Source: Candidatus Cloacimonadota bacterium (GTDB taxonomy: Bacteria; Cloacimonadota; Cloacimonadia; Cloacimonadales; Cloacimonadaceae). Taken from it: a DNA stretch of 33,044 nt. Positions 32,295 through 33,044 of this stretch are shown here, piece after piece; positions within the stretch are counted from its first letter, which is position 1, and the number at the start of each line of letters is the position of its first letter. The notes under the pieces are model-generated. The model had not been told where the DNA came from and ran no database searches. It saw only the letters and a program-made list of their open reading frames with translations. The translations under genes were made by a program, and so were the position numbers. The stretch lies in contig JAJOKA010000138.1 of the NCBI GenBank assembly GCA_021206555.1, positions 1 through 33,044 of the forward strand, read 5' to 3'.

Positions 32295-33044
32295 GGTCGA
32301 TCTCCTTGCAGGCGCTTCAGCGCCTCGTTTACGGCTTTCTGCATCTGTGGGTTTTGGGTATTAAGAAAGATGTCTTGTGCTTTCACATAGTTTGCTCTTG
32401 CGGCATGTGTTTCGGCCAGAGCTTCGTGGATGCGGCCTTTGAGCCAATATCCGGAAGCCAGTCCACTGAAGTTTTCAAAGCGATAATCCAGATCAATCGC
32501 GCGCTCCACATGGCGCATGGCATCGTTATATTTCCTTTGTAAAAAGCTGTGGTATCCCATGGCATATTCAGCAGTGGCCAATACTGTGGGAGAAGCCGAA
32601 AAGTCACGTTTAAGAACTCCGCGATAGCGGTTTGCCAGCCTTTGCAGGTCTGTGTAGGAAGCGCTGACATAGCCGGGATTGAGATAGGATTCCGCTTGCA
32701 GGCGATGACTCAGCATCTGCATCCGGATTTGGATGGGGTACTCATAGGAGTCTTCCGCCAAAGCGATGACCTCATGGTAACGGCCTTCGGATTCGAGCAC
32801 ATAGATATCCAAAAGATTCAGGATGCTTTGGCTGGGGGGATCAACTGTTTCCACCAGATACCGCATGCGGCTTCTGAACCGGGTAAATTCATCCGTCTCA
32901 CCATGGAAGTATGCGATGCGGGCCAGGCCGGCCAGGGCATAGATCTGCCCTCGCGCTTCACCAAAAGCCTGATACTGCCGGATGGCGCTTCTCGTAGCTT
33001 TGGCTGCTGTCCTGCCAGCGTTGCCTGAGCTCCAGATTCTGAGC
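32291..33044 (-). CDS. TPR-like repeat protein, N-terminus beyond window edge, frameshifted near 32990
   Basis: GEARGQIYALAGLARIAYFHGETDEFTRFRSRMRYLVETVDPPSQSILNLLDIYVLESEGRYHEVIALAED...AEYAMGYHSFLQRKYNDAMRHVERAIDLDYRFENFSGLASGYWLKGRIHEALAETHAARANYVKAQDIFLNT; stop overlaps fabI start (ATGA). Confidence 0.7.
   Translation of the reverse strand, partial: LRIWSSGNAGRTAAKATRSAIRQYQAFGEARGQIYALAGLARIAYFHGETDEFTRFRSRMRYLVETVDPPSQSILNLLDIYVLESEGRYHEVIALAEDSYEYPIQIRMQMLSHRLQAESYLNPGYVSASYTDLQRLANRYRGVLKRDFSASPTVLATAEYAMGYHSFLQRKYNDAMRHVERAIDLDYRFENFSGLASGYWLKGRIHEALAETHAARANYVKAQDIFLNTQNPQMQKAVNEALKRLQGDRP

Overview
The window is 33 kb of densely coded bacterial chromosome, probably Candidatus Cloacimonadota/FCB group. 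That assignment is inferred from the FCB-style C-terminal sorting tail NYPNPFNPETTISYDI and gene content; I could not search. Gene blocks in order: (i) a minus-strand fetAB-like operon with a PNPOx-fold protein and an EamA permease; (ii) glgP; (iii) a ~1,795-aa modular secreted protein; (iv) a plus-strand run of purA, outer-membrane protein, DUF362 ferredoxin-like protein, FtsB-like protein, GGDEF protein, MalK-type ATPase and two outer-membrane proteins; (v) a small minus-strand beta-barrel; (vi) an orphan PocR-PAS-GAF sensor; (vii) fhs (minus); (viii) a LytS-5TM/PAS/GAF histidine kinase coupled to DUF3795; (ix) a minus-strand operon of a TPR protein, fabI, a dihydroorotase-like amidohydrolase, tldE/pmbA-like and tldD-like genes. 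Most long genes are split by single-base frameshifts, often at homopolymers, so the ORF track breaks single genes into pieces; this looks like sequencing error rather than decay. The least explained signals are intergenic. An ~87-89 bp three-hairpin element with AGGATT...AATCCT ends brackets the PocR gene in direct orientation, with additional partial units. A 36-bp perfect inverted repeat made of 11-bp units lies between fetA and glgP. Two intergenic loci combine a GAGGTGTGAG 10-mer with telomere-like AGGTTTT/AAAACCCT tandem repeats. No rRNA, tRNA, CRISPR, transposase or phage genes were recognised.
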